Both the position numbers and the translations under genes were made by a program. From assembly GCA_013398015.1 (NCBI GenBank), contig VZRR01010839.1:417992-481991 (forward strand): DNA of 64,000 nucleotides, given 5' to 3'. Shown one piece after another: positions 50,542 through 61,575 of this stretch (the first letter of the stretch is position 1; each line of letters begins with the position of its first letter). Source of the DNA: Oreocharis arfaki. Taxonomy: Eukaryota > Chordata > Aves > Passeriformes > Paramythiidae. A model generated the notes under the pieces. The model ran no database searches. It was given only the letters and a program-made list of their open reading frames with translations, and had not been told where the DNA came from.

Positions 50542-53500
50542 CTGCAAGAAAACACAAAACCATTTTCAGGTATACACATAAGGTCCATATATTTGACCTA
50601 TTTAAAACATGATCATTTCATAGTGATTATTATAAAGAGCACGATGCTTGACTTTTTTTTTAGCAGCCCAGAAAAACTTCCGTTTTAAAGCTAAAAAAAT
50701 TAATTAAAAATCAGTTATTAAATGCCAACTACAAAGAAAAAATATGTGGTATAGACTTGGCAGGCCAAAATGCTTCTCTTAACTCTAATATACTCCAGAA
50801 TTATATGCCATCACAAATGATACAGTACGTTGCGAGTCAACTGACAAGCTGACAGACATTTCATTACCAAAGAAAACACAACACAATAAAAAAAAAATTG
50901 AGACATATTTTCTTTTATTTGCTTCATAAACAACACAGACTCATGACTAAGTGATTAGTTAGCAGCTGTTTATCCTCATCACTTTATATCAACACAATAG
51001 GAACACATAAGCTCCTGAACAGGTGTTATCAGAGAAACAGGAAGAGTCTCTTTTTCAGGTACCAGACACCCTCGAGAACTCTTCTCAGATTTTCATCAGC
51101 ATTTGTTCTCAAATAAAAGCAAAACCACACACATATAATTCATTCCATGTGATGCAATTTCTCAAGGAAATACAAAGAAACTATCTACACAACTGAAATG
51201 CCAGTTAATTAGAGTACACTGATGTTTTAATATAAGAACTAAACAAATGAACTTGACACATTCTTAGAAATGCAAGAAACTGCAAAACTGAAGATGAATA
51301 CTCTAATTTGGCTGCAATGCTGGGTTGCATTTCCCCCCTTTCTCTACTTTTCCAATCCTACACAGAAATTAAATTAAGCAATACAATTCCTCCCAGTTTC
51401 AGTTCTGAAAGTGTTGGTAGACATCCACACCTCCCTCCAGAACACAACCACCACCAAAAGCCCGTAAGAAACAAAAAACCCACTCACAATCACTCTAAGC
51501 CAAAAGAGCAAATCAACAAAAAGGAAAAAAAAATATTAGTCAGCGAGATTATCTGCACTTCAGCTGCTAACAACAAGTTTTATTTATTTAACAAACAGAA
51601 CCACTTCCCTGTTGCAGCTTCTATCCAGTCTCATAAAACCTGGGTGTGGAGCCCAAGGGCACAGTTACACATACATTTATTTAAACAGCAGTGCCAAGCT
51701 CCAGTCCCTCCTTTCCCTGCAACCTACAGCAGTAATTTGCACTCTGTGTCAGCCCTTCCACGAACAACTGTAACAGATAAATCCTAGTTAAAAACAAACC
51801 AGTCTGCCAAATTGTTTTTCCAACAAAACAGTTCCTGGATTCAACTTATGGCATAGTGAAGAAGGACAAAGCAAAGTAGCTGCTGCTCAAATTGGCATTG
51901 CTTTGAAAAAAGTGCATGTGTTGATATACCCAAAGAGTTCCAGAAACTTTAATAAACCTTTTCCTATGCAAGCAGAGGATGAAATTGATGGTGGTATTAG
52001 CTCCGAGCCAAGCAGTTACCGCCTCTGCCGTGCATTATGCATTCCTTGCCCACCATTTATCTCTGAGATCTTTCAGTGTTTCTATTCAGCAGCACACTGC
52101 TCAAAGCCTTTATTTGTGCTACTTTATGCTGACTGCTATGCTGCTTCAAAGGACTGTACGCCAGAAGAACTGCAAATACTGTTATACACAGTTCAAATAA
52201 GACAACTTTCCTGGCATTGTGCCATGGAATCTACCTGATCTGGAGTCAAGCAAGAAGGGACTTAAATCAACTGTAAGATAAAATGAAGTGTGGTCAAAAG
52301 GATATCTGGAGAAAGAGACAATCCTCATTATGTGAGCTAAAAACTCTATGGTGAATCACTAAAACTGTGATTATCTACAGACTCACATTACAGGCAATTT
52401 AAACTCTGGCTATTAACAAACACTGTACCATGAATGGTTTAAGATCTGCTGAGTTTAACGCTTTCTGCCCAAGCCTTGCCAAATCCACCCAATTTCAAAA
52501 ACAATACAGTGTCCTGAATTTCCAAAGACTTCCATGAAGTTAATCCTGAACATGCAACAAAAAAATGAGCCTGAGCACTGACAAATGTGTAGCAAGACAA
52601 GCTGCCCACTTTCATCTAGAAACAAGTATTATGAAAAATGGCGCTTAGAGGACACGGCAGAGATCTCTCTTCAATATGGTTGTGTTTCCTTAGGCGGTAA
52701 ATCCCTACTTTAGCTCTTGAAAAATTACCCACATGGAGACCTTTGGATCATCAGCTCTAGATGGAGAAGCGGTTTTGTAGCTGCACGGCAAAATCCAGCT
52801 CTCAAAAGGAGAGGCTAACAGAACACTGGAACCAAAAGCTAGCAAAGAAGTGAGGGAACGAGAATCCAGCAAACCAGAAGAGAGTTCTGGAGTGCTGCAG
52901 CCTGATGCACAATCTGGGGACCCTCAGCAAAGCAAAGCTCTCAACACAGTACATGTTACAGAAGAACCAAGCATTTACACATCCCATTACACAGAGTGGT
53001 CAGAAAAGCCCAGAGAAGTGAGTATCACCTCTAAGAAGTATGCAGAGGGCACAAGTTGTGTTTATCAGGAACAGCAGTTACAGGGAAGCACAAGAAAAGA
53101 GAAGGGAGATCAGATTTATGCTGTTCTGAGACACATCAATCCCAACTCCAGACGTCCTAGATTCATCCACTTGTGCTCCATATAATCACCATCTATATAA
53201 CATGATGCAGTCACTAAAATTACTACTGCTTATATTATTGCTAAACAGGGCCAAGTATTTGCACAATAATACTCAGACAAAATGTTTGGCTTTAATACCT
53301 AATAATATTTAGAAGGATGAAATTAATTTCCAGCCTGACTCAAGAAGCCAAGAAAGTGCACTCACCTTCCCTAGACAAAATTACCTTTTCAGAAAATAAT
53401 GCGCTGCCATATTGAACTTTACCATGCAATCACCACCAAAAAAAGTATTTAAAAATATTTCAAAATCATTACTTTCATAATTTTTGTGCAATTTAAACTT

Positions 53501-53763
53501 TCTGCAGAACACATAGCATCTATGCATAAAAGTTCTCCACATGTATACTTCTAAACCCAGAAACCTTATTTAACTTTGCAGTATAGCAGCTGAGCCATAT
53601 ATACACCATTTCTTCCCTTATTGGATACATTAAGCATTGTAAAAAAAGTTCCATTAATGTTGTTCCTGTAGACCAGAACCATATTGTGCAGATGTTTTTG
53701 GACACGTTAAGAGTATTTTAGTATTTTGTACACAGCCTGCCAAAAAGCAAATGGTATCCTGAG

Positions 53764-54300
53764 CTGCATTAGACAAAGTTGCCAGGAGGTGCAGGGAGGG
53801 GAGTCATCCTTCCCTTCTGCTCCACACTGCTGAGGCTGCACCTGGAGTGCTGGGTCCACTTCTGGGCTCCTCAGTATAAGAGACGTGGACACACAAGAGA
53901 GAGCTCAACAAAGGGCCACAAAGATGATCAAGGGACTGGAGCATCTCTCCCATGAGGAAAGGCTGAGAGGCTCCAGACTGTTCAGCCTGGAGAAGATAAA
54001 GCTCACATGGAATTTTTTTAATGTATACAAGTAACTGAAGGGAAGGTGCAAAGAGGATGAATTCAGGCTCTTTTCAGTGGTGCCCAGTGACAGGAACAGA
54101 CGCAACAGACACACTGAAACACAGGAGGTTCCCTCTGAACAGCAGGAAACTTCTTACTGTGAGCACTGGAACAAGTTACCCAGGGAGCTTGTAGAGTCTC
54201 CCTCCTTGGAGACCATGCAGACATGGCCCTTCTTTAGCAGGCTGATTGGGCCAGATGACCTCCAGAGGTCCTTTCCAACATCAACTATTCAATGATTCTG
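53764..54300 (+). mobile_element. CR1 LINE 3' fragment
   Basis: Same family as 14271-14854: begins CTGCATTAGACAAAGTTGCC and runs through GAGGCTGCACCTGGAGTGCT and CAAAGATGATCAAGGGACTG. It ends GACCTCCAGAGGTCCTTTCC and CAATGATTCTG. 5'-truncated and antisense to STK3. Confidence 0.93.
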
Positions 54301-54554
54301 TATTAGTATAATTTAAAACTCCATACAACAAAATTAGGTGCATTTTAAACCAATTTGAATAAATCATGGGTGGTTTGTTTTAGCTGACTTGTCAACATTT
54401 AAAGTTTAAATATCACCCCAAAATAAAAGAATTCCAAAATATATCACTACTAAGGAATAAGTAAATTAGTTAACTGTCTGAACAAAAGGCAAGTATGCGT
54501 TCCTAAGGAGGTAAAATCACCAGCTTTAGTTCTTGAAAAATTAGGGGCTGAGGT

Positions 54555-55950
54555 CCCTTTTGACTGAAAGCTAGGCAGTGCTATTCCAATTTACAAAAAG
54601 GGCATGAGGGAAGACCCAGGAATCTACATACCTGTTAGTCTAATCTCAGTTTCTGCAAAACTAATGGAGAGCATCATACTAGGTACTACTGAAAGGCTTT
54701 GAAAGAACAATGAAATCACCAGGCACTGTCAACATGGGTTCACAGAGGGAAAGTACTGTTTAATTTGATACCCTTCTATGATAAGGTAGTGAATGAAAAG
54801 TAAGTGGTGGATATTGGTTTTTACTTAAGTAAGGCTTATGATACTGTTCCTCACGGCATTCTTCTGCAAGATGAACATAACACATAGTAAGCTGGAGGCT
54901 GAAGGGCAGGGCTCAAAGGGTTGGAGTGAATGGGGCTACATCTGGCTGGTGACCTGTCACCAGTGATGTACCCTCAATTCTAGGGCCAGTTCTACGTACT
55001 GTTTTTATCAATGATCTGGATGCAGGAATTGAATGAACCATTAGCAAAGTTTGCTGAGGATACCAAAGAGGGAGATGCTGTTTAAACAAAAAGCCTTGCA
55101 GAGGGATTTGGATAGAATGGAGCACTGGGCAATGATTAACAGGATGAAACTAAACAAGCCTGAATGATGGATTATACACCTGGGATGGAGTAATGCAGAG
55201 ACAAGCATAAACTGGGAGAGAAACAGCTCAAGATCAGCCCTGCAGGAAGGGATCTGGGTGTGCTGGTCAGCAGCAGGCTCAGTAGGAGTCAGCAGTGTGC
55301 CCTGACAGCCCAGAGGACAAACCCCTCCCGAGGTGCGTCAAAGTCAGCAGCACCAGCCGGTCACAGAGGTGACTGTCCCGCGGCACAGCCTTGGTGCAGC
55401 CTCACCTTGAGCCCTGTGTGCTGCTCTGGGCCCCACAGCTGCAGAATGAGGGTAAAGGATGTGAATGTGTCCAGAGGAGGACAACGAAGGTGGTGAAGGG
55501 GCTGGAGGCAATGTCCTGTTTGAAGGGACTGAGGACTCTGGGCTTATTTCATTTGGAGAAAAGAAGGCTGAGGGGTGCGGCTCTCTACAGCTTCCTGAGG
55601 AGGGGACAAGGAGAGGGAGATGCTGAACTCCTCCCCCTGGTATTCAGGGATAGGACATGTGGGAATGGTTCAAAGCTGCACCNACTCTTCCCCCTGGTAT
55701 TAAGGGATAGGACATGTGGGAATGGTTCAAAGCTGCACCAGGGGAGGTGTAAACTGGACATTAGGAAGCATTGACTGAGGGAGGTCAAACACTGGAACAA
55801 GCTTCTTACAGGAGGTGAATGCCCCAAGCCTGTCACGGTGCAAAAGGCATTTGGACAAAGCCCTTAATAACATGCTTTTGGTCAGCCCTGAACAGGTCAG
55901 GCAGTAGGACCAGATAGTCATTGTAGGACCCTTCTAACTGGAATATTGGG
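54555..55950 (+). mobile_element. CR1 LINE fragment with decayed reverse-transcriptase ORF
   Basis: Recognisable RT-region blocks: ATTTACAAAAAGGGCATGAG, AACATGGGTTCACAGAGGGA, GGCTACATCTGGCTGGTGAC, and CAGCAGTGTGCCCTGACAGC, followed by the 3' blocks GTGCAGCCTCACCTTGAGCC and ACGAAGGTGGTGAAGGGGCT. Many frameshifts and stops. The 3' part is disturbed by N-flanked duplications (see separate entries), so its true length is shorter than shown. Antisense to STK3. Confidence 0.9.
55627..55739. repeat. 56-bp direct duplication split by one N (likely assembly join)
   Basis: 55627-55682 and 55684-55739 are nearly identical (two differences) and are separated only by an N at 55683. Suggests overlapping contig ends placed side by side. 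Confidence 0.9.
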
Positions 55951-56219
55951 TTTTGTTCTATTCTGGTTTTATCCCTGTGATGAGCATAGCAGTTAACCCC
56001 ATATGGATTTTATNCAGGAGGTGAATGCCCCAAGCCTGTCACGGTGCAAAAGGCATTTGGACAAAGCCCTTAATAACATGCTTTTGGTCAGCCCTGAACA
56101 GGTCAGGCAGTAGGACCAGATAGTCATTGTAGGACCCTTCTAACTGGAATATTGGGTTTTGTTCTATTCTGGTTTTATCCCTGTGATGAGCATAGCAGTT
56201 AACCCCATATGGATTTTAT
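55809..56219. repeat. 205-bp identical direct duplication split by one N (likely assembly join)
   Basis: 55809-56013 and 56015-56219 read identically and meet at the N at 56014. The block includes the CR1 3' end, duplicated in full. Confidence 0.92.
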
Positions 56220-56323
56220 GTATTCCATCATTCTAAACTTGTATGAAAAGGACATATGGACACATTCCTGAATACAGATTACCAAAATGCATTAATACCT
56301 TATGTCTTCATACTTACAAGACA

Positions 56324-56542
56324 GGAAAAAAACTGTTTTGTTGGGAAATACTGATTTTTTTTTTTTTTTAAAACGTGACAAAAAATAACATATAGTTCTT
56401 CTTTAAATCATAGAGACTAGCCAACACAAACTNGGAAAAATCTGTTTTGTTTGGGAAAGCTGTTTTTTTTTTTTTTTTTAAAACGTGACAAAAAATAACA
56501 TATAGTTCTTCTTTACATCATAGAGACTAGCCAACACAAACT
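56324..56542. repeat. 109-bp direct duplication split by one N (likely assembly join)
   Basis: 56324-56432 and 56434-56542 share a poly-T run and the following AAAACGTGACAAAAAATAAC block, with a few differences mostly near the homopolymer. They meet at the N at 56433. Confidence 0.9.
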
Positions 56543-58586
56543 AATGCAGATCTGATGGAATTTGGGGAAATAAATGGAGGCAGACACACTTTTTTAGCCT
56601 ACCAGTTGTTGGAAGCAACAAGGGACCGAAGTACATAAAAACAGATCCAAAGCTCCTACAACTATTCATTTATTCACAAAACCACAAATAAACTCCTAAA
56701 ATCCACATCAAAATGCTTCCTAATTATGTCTCCTCCCTTCTTTTCTCTAAATCAGAATCTGTCCTCATAAGCATGATTAAAAGTCGCTATATAGGTAGTG
56801 TAGTGTCTGTGTCCCTACAAGTGACTTCCAACATACAAACAGCTAAGTACAGAATCAGACCACTACATGCTTTGTCACAGCACACAACTTGCCATCTACT
56901 CAATGCCCAGTACTCTCTAGTTCTAGAAGTAATTGGATATTGACATACAAGCAATGCCATTGATGATCACCACACAGAACAATTAAAAGAAACAAAACTA
57001 TTTCATATTAACATAAAATTATGTTCCAGTCAATGTCGCTATCCTGATCTAGATGTATGGTTCTTATACTATACTACTCCTGATCAATCTGTAGCGGCAG
57101 TATCTGTCCTGTAAAAGAGTTGGTCTATTATATTCTGAGCTTTTAAATGCACAGCATCATTCTTCCATCAGCACAGCTCTATACCTTGCACCTTAGTACA
57201 ATTTCACAGTCATAATCTTTCTGCTTTGTTTCTGATTTCCATTTGTGTCAAGATCCTCACCTGGAACCTTGTGGAACACTGATCTGTTTGGTATCTTTGG
57301 CTAGTTCTAATCCTGTACACTGTCCCTTTGATGGGTAGGTGCTACCCTCTAAATATGAGTCAGCCTTAGAGCAGTTTCTAATCCTTCACCATCAAAACCA
57401 AATGTAGATTATATATTAAAAAGAATGTGAATGATAAAAGTGAACAACTCTACAGCCTATACAAAATGCATTAGACATGAAACCAACGTTTAAAATCAAA
57501 ATCTAGAGCAAAGCAGCAAATTCCAGTGTCCCACATCTATTAGGAGACCAGCTAATGCACATATTTATATCCAACTGGCTATGGATGCCACAGGCAAGGG
57601 AGACTGAGGGGTGCATTTATCCAGTCCATCACACACCACCTAATCCATGCAGCTGTTGGGACAACCCATCTACTGGTTCGCTACACAGTCATTCTCCTTC
57701 CTGAGGCCCCTCTAAAGGGGTCTGGGTCAGCTGAATTGTTTTAACTGCCTAAGTTCATTCCCAGCTGCTCTTTTTACACTAATACATGCACATTGAGTCT
57801 GATGCTTTCAGGAAGTATCAGATTACTGCATCTAAACACTGATTAGGTTGAGCACATCGGGTAGGTCCACTCTCATGGCAAATAAAGGAGCAATTCTTCC
57901 ACCAGAAGCTATGAAGCTCAAACATTACATCCTGTCAGAATCACACACCTCTCCTATTCATTTACATGAAGACAAGGCCGGACTAACAAAAAACTTGAGG
58001 TGCAGGAGAGATGGGCAAATAAGCAGGGGAGAAGAGATGACAGTTACCACAATACCCTTCTCATTTGTAATATTTGACATCTAACTTAGGAATTAAGGCA
58101 GAAATCTTAAGAGGGAAAAAGAGTCGTTACAGTTACAGTTCTAGCCTGAAGCCAATCTTAGATTCTAGTTCCCACTACCTGTTACAAACTACACTGTCCC
58201 GAAATCACTTTCCTTGAGCCTCCCTTTCAGGGCAACTACACTTCAGACTTCTTTTTTAAAGCAGATCTGTAGGCTAGGTGTGAAGATAGTGCTCTTCAAA
58301 CAAAATCACAGCCTGTCTTGGAGTAAAATACCAAATCATGACATTACTTACAACAACAAGGTTTGGTCTAAGACTTTCAGATAATCTCTACCTAATCCTA
58401 TAACTAAGAAGACACCTCAATATTACAGTAATGGACAGAGTAAGAACTCACTACCATAAGAGAATTACCAGTTTTACTTGAGTATAACAACTTAGGCATA
58501 GGATCATAAGGGAGGTAGTAAGAGTTGTTCTCACTGAGGCAAAGTCATGCTGCACATAAAATCACACAGAAAATATGCTGCAATAA

Positions 58587-58941
58587 TGTGGGAAGAGATA
58601 GGATGGAGCTGAGCTGCGGGCTGTGGGACATGCCTGCAGAAGCACATGGCAGCACAGAGAGGCTTGTCTCCACCGGACCCTGGGGAAGAGGTGTCAGGCA
58701 GCAGACCCTGCAGAGAGAAGCCTGCCGGAAGCTGACAGGCGGGTGAACAGTGCGTGCTCACCCCACAGAAGGACATTCACAAAGCACGTTGCTGACATGG
58801 CAGTGGGTGATAGGTCACCTAGTGAGAACTTTACCATGTAAGGAAATACTGTGCCTTGAAGAAGTGTATAAAACCAGCTCGTTCCTTTGAATAAACGATT
58901 CAGGTTCCCTGCCAGCCTGGGTCCATGCCTCAATTGCTACA
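58587..58941 (+). mobile_element. Solo LTR of an endogenous retrovirus, 355 bp
   Basis: Starts TGTGGGAAGAG and ends CAATTGCTACA. The flanks carry a perfect 6-bp duplication CAATAA (58581-58586 and 58942-58947). It has a TATA box TATAAAA at 58867-58873 and AATAAA at 58890-58895, with a short R region and a U5 of about 46 bp. Structure and 6-bp duplication suit an alpha/beta-type avian retrovirus LTR. It reads on the + strand, antisense to STK3, with no primer-binding site or internal genes beside it. The family was not identified. Confidence 0.85.
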
Positions 58942-60289
58942 CAATAAACGTAACAACAAATATTCACTGTACAGGTGATGATCAGTGCTGGTATTTTTTA
59001 AGATTTGTTTTTCACTACATAATCTCAGTAACATAACTTTCATCATATTTCTTGAATATTATATGCAAGAGACCTCATCTTCTCTTTTCCTTAAATTAGC
59101 ATTTTTGTACTGGATAATTAAAGATAGTGCTAACACATCAGTCTTCTACCTGTTGTTTGAAAATTACTATAGCCTAGCAGCAACACGAAATTATCCAAAA
59201 CATATCTAGTGGCTCATATGAAAAACTATTTCAGGAAATCTCAGGCACCTCCCACACTTAACATTAGCTAACATTAATACATAGACACAGGGAAATCAAG
59301 AACTGATCAGAATACAGAAGTCAGACTCCTCAGCCCTTCATTACCATGTTCCAGCTTCCTGTAAGATATCTATGAAGTACTGAACCAGATGCTGAGCATA
59401 ACCTTACAAGTAATGCAGAAAAGTACAGAACCTCTTTAGCACTGTAGTAAGTGCAGATTTTAACCACGATTCAGTAGCACATGCATTGGCATGACTACAC
59501 ACAGCTGTGATCAGCACCAATGTAGTTACTTCATTTTTTCAAAGTCCTCTTCTGACAAGAATAAAGTCAAGAACTGTGAATAAGGTCAAGAACTTCACTG
59601 GAAGCCCTTACCACAGGTCTGTTAAAACAATACAACTGTATGCCTTTCTAACAGGAAGCACTTATCTGACCTGTCACTAGTTAAAACCAACTTTATCATT
59701 GTATAGAACACATCTGCAAATAGATCTCTTGGCTCACAAACTACGCACTTGCTCATACCATCCCCACTGGTTCCGACAGCATCACCAAGAGAAACCTTGG
59801 ACAATCTTGTAAGTGAACAAAGAGCTGGTTGAGCACAAAGGGCAACCTCCTCGAAGTATGAAAACAGTCCTTCCTGACATGCAAGGTAAGTAAACACAGC
59901 CGGAACCCATTTTGCATGAACTAAGAACTCCTAACTGAACCAAAGTGCAAAAAACAAGGCATGCAAAGAGCAGGAACAGATTACTAAAGATGTATAAAGG
60001 AGCACTGCCTGGATGGTAAAGGAGTTGAATTACAAAGGCTAAGAATAGGGTGGACTTCAATGTGGACAGCAAAACAGAGGACAGCAAGAAGATTGTATTG
60101 GTCTATATGCAGAGAAAGGGAAAAAAAAAGGGAAAAGGGAAACTGGAAAAGGGAAACGCGAAACGTAAGTAAGATGTTGTGTTGAGTGTTCAATCTATTG
60201 ACAAACTATGCAGAAATCTCCCAAACATGTTCATGCATCAGTCTTTAGTATGGTTTCTTTGGCTCTCAGTTGTCTCTATCTAGTAGCAA

Positions 60290-61575
60290 AATGGAACAAG
60301 TTAGGAATTACTCCAGTAAATTGGACAAATACAAGTCCATGGCAGCAGATAAGACACATCCAAAGGTGCCAAGGAGCTGGCTAATGTCAACTCAAAACTA
60401 CTTCTCATCAACTTTAAAATGTTACAGCAATCAGGGTGTCCCCTACAACACCATCATCTTCAAAATGGGCAAGAAGTACAACCTGAGAAACTACAGGATG
60501 ATCAGCTCACCTTCAGGCCCCAGGATATTATGGGGTGAATCCACAGAGAAGCTGATTTTTAGACACACAAAGGATAAAAAGGTGACTGGAAACAAGCAGC
60601 ATAAGTTGACCAGAAGGAAATCATAAGTTGATAAGAAGGAAATCATGCTAAATTAACCTGGTCACTTTCCTATGAGGATGAAGAAAAAGATGAGGATGTA
60701 ATTTCACTTGACTTTACAAAGGCTGTGGGCAGTCTCCAATATGTTTTTAGCTAAATCTGGGGAATCATGGAGAAGATGTAGAAGAACAACCGGCTGGACT
60801 GCCAGGCTCAGCAGTGGTTCATAACGTAATCAAGAGCCAGGTATAAGTAATGTTCTCAGAGACTAATCATAGCGTGAATACGCCCAACATCTTGATCAAC
60901 AACCTGAACAATGAGCAAGAATACACACCATCATGGTTTGTGAATGACACGAAACAGGGTGGAAACAGCGAATACACTAAAAGACAGGGCAGGGCTGCCA
61001 TGCAGAGGGATCTCACCAAGCTGGAAGAATTAGCTTGACAACAAATCTAGCAGTTCAACAAAGGTAAAGTCCCACACCAGGAGAGAAGAACCCCATGCCA
61101 TGACCAGTACGGACTGAGAATCAATGTGGCAGCAAGCATTCCTGCAGGAAAGGTTCTGGGTGGCTCCAGAAGACAAGCTGAACATCAGTCAGCAACATCA
61201 GCAATACACCCTAACCATACACTGGCCTTCATCAGGAAAGCACAGTCAGGTCAAGTAAATATTCCCCCATATTTAGCACTTGTGAAGCCAAATCTGGAAC
61301 ACTGTGCCCAGTTCCAGGCTGCTACAATAAAAAGGCTGACAAATTGGAGAGTCCAGCTAGAACTGGACTAGAGGGGCTAGAACAAACCAAAACAATCCTC
61401 ACTGAACATACAAGAATAATTAACTTCACAGAGCTGGAGAAAGAGACTGTTGAGTCTCCTGCTTTTCAGATTGTTAACACGGATCTGCACAAGGTCCGAA
61501 ACACTGACTGGACTTCCTTCCTTGGAACAGTAGATTCACCTAGCTGACTTCCAGAGGTCCCTTTCAAGTTAAAAT
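60290..61575 (+). mobile_element. CR1 LINE fragment, decayed RT region
   Basis: Degenerate CR1 ORF2 order: GACAAATACAAGTCCATGGC, AAAATGGGCAAGAAGTACAA, AACTACAGGATGATCAGCTC, ACTTTACAAAGGCTGTG (RT palm region), GCTGCCATGCAGAGGGATCT, and GACTTCCAGAGGTCC at the end. Stops and gaps throughout. The short open frames inside it are not genes. Antisense to STK3. Confidence 0.85.
60600..60643. repeat. 22-bp tandem duplication
   Basis: Two adjacent 22-bp units (60600-60621 and 60622-60643) starting CATAAGTTGA and ending AGAAGGAAAT, differing at two positions. It lies inside the CR1 fragment. Confidence 0.85.

Noticed and set aside
51308..51787. 159-codon open frame on the + strand
   Set aside because: Low-complexity His/Lys/Pro-rich stretches and no family resemblance; antisense in an STK3 intron.
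57240..57420. Old LINE or SINE remnant
   Set aside because: Only faint resemblance to old CR1-type sequence; not enough to call.
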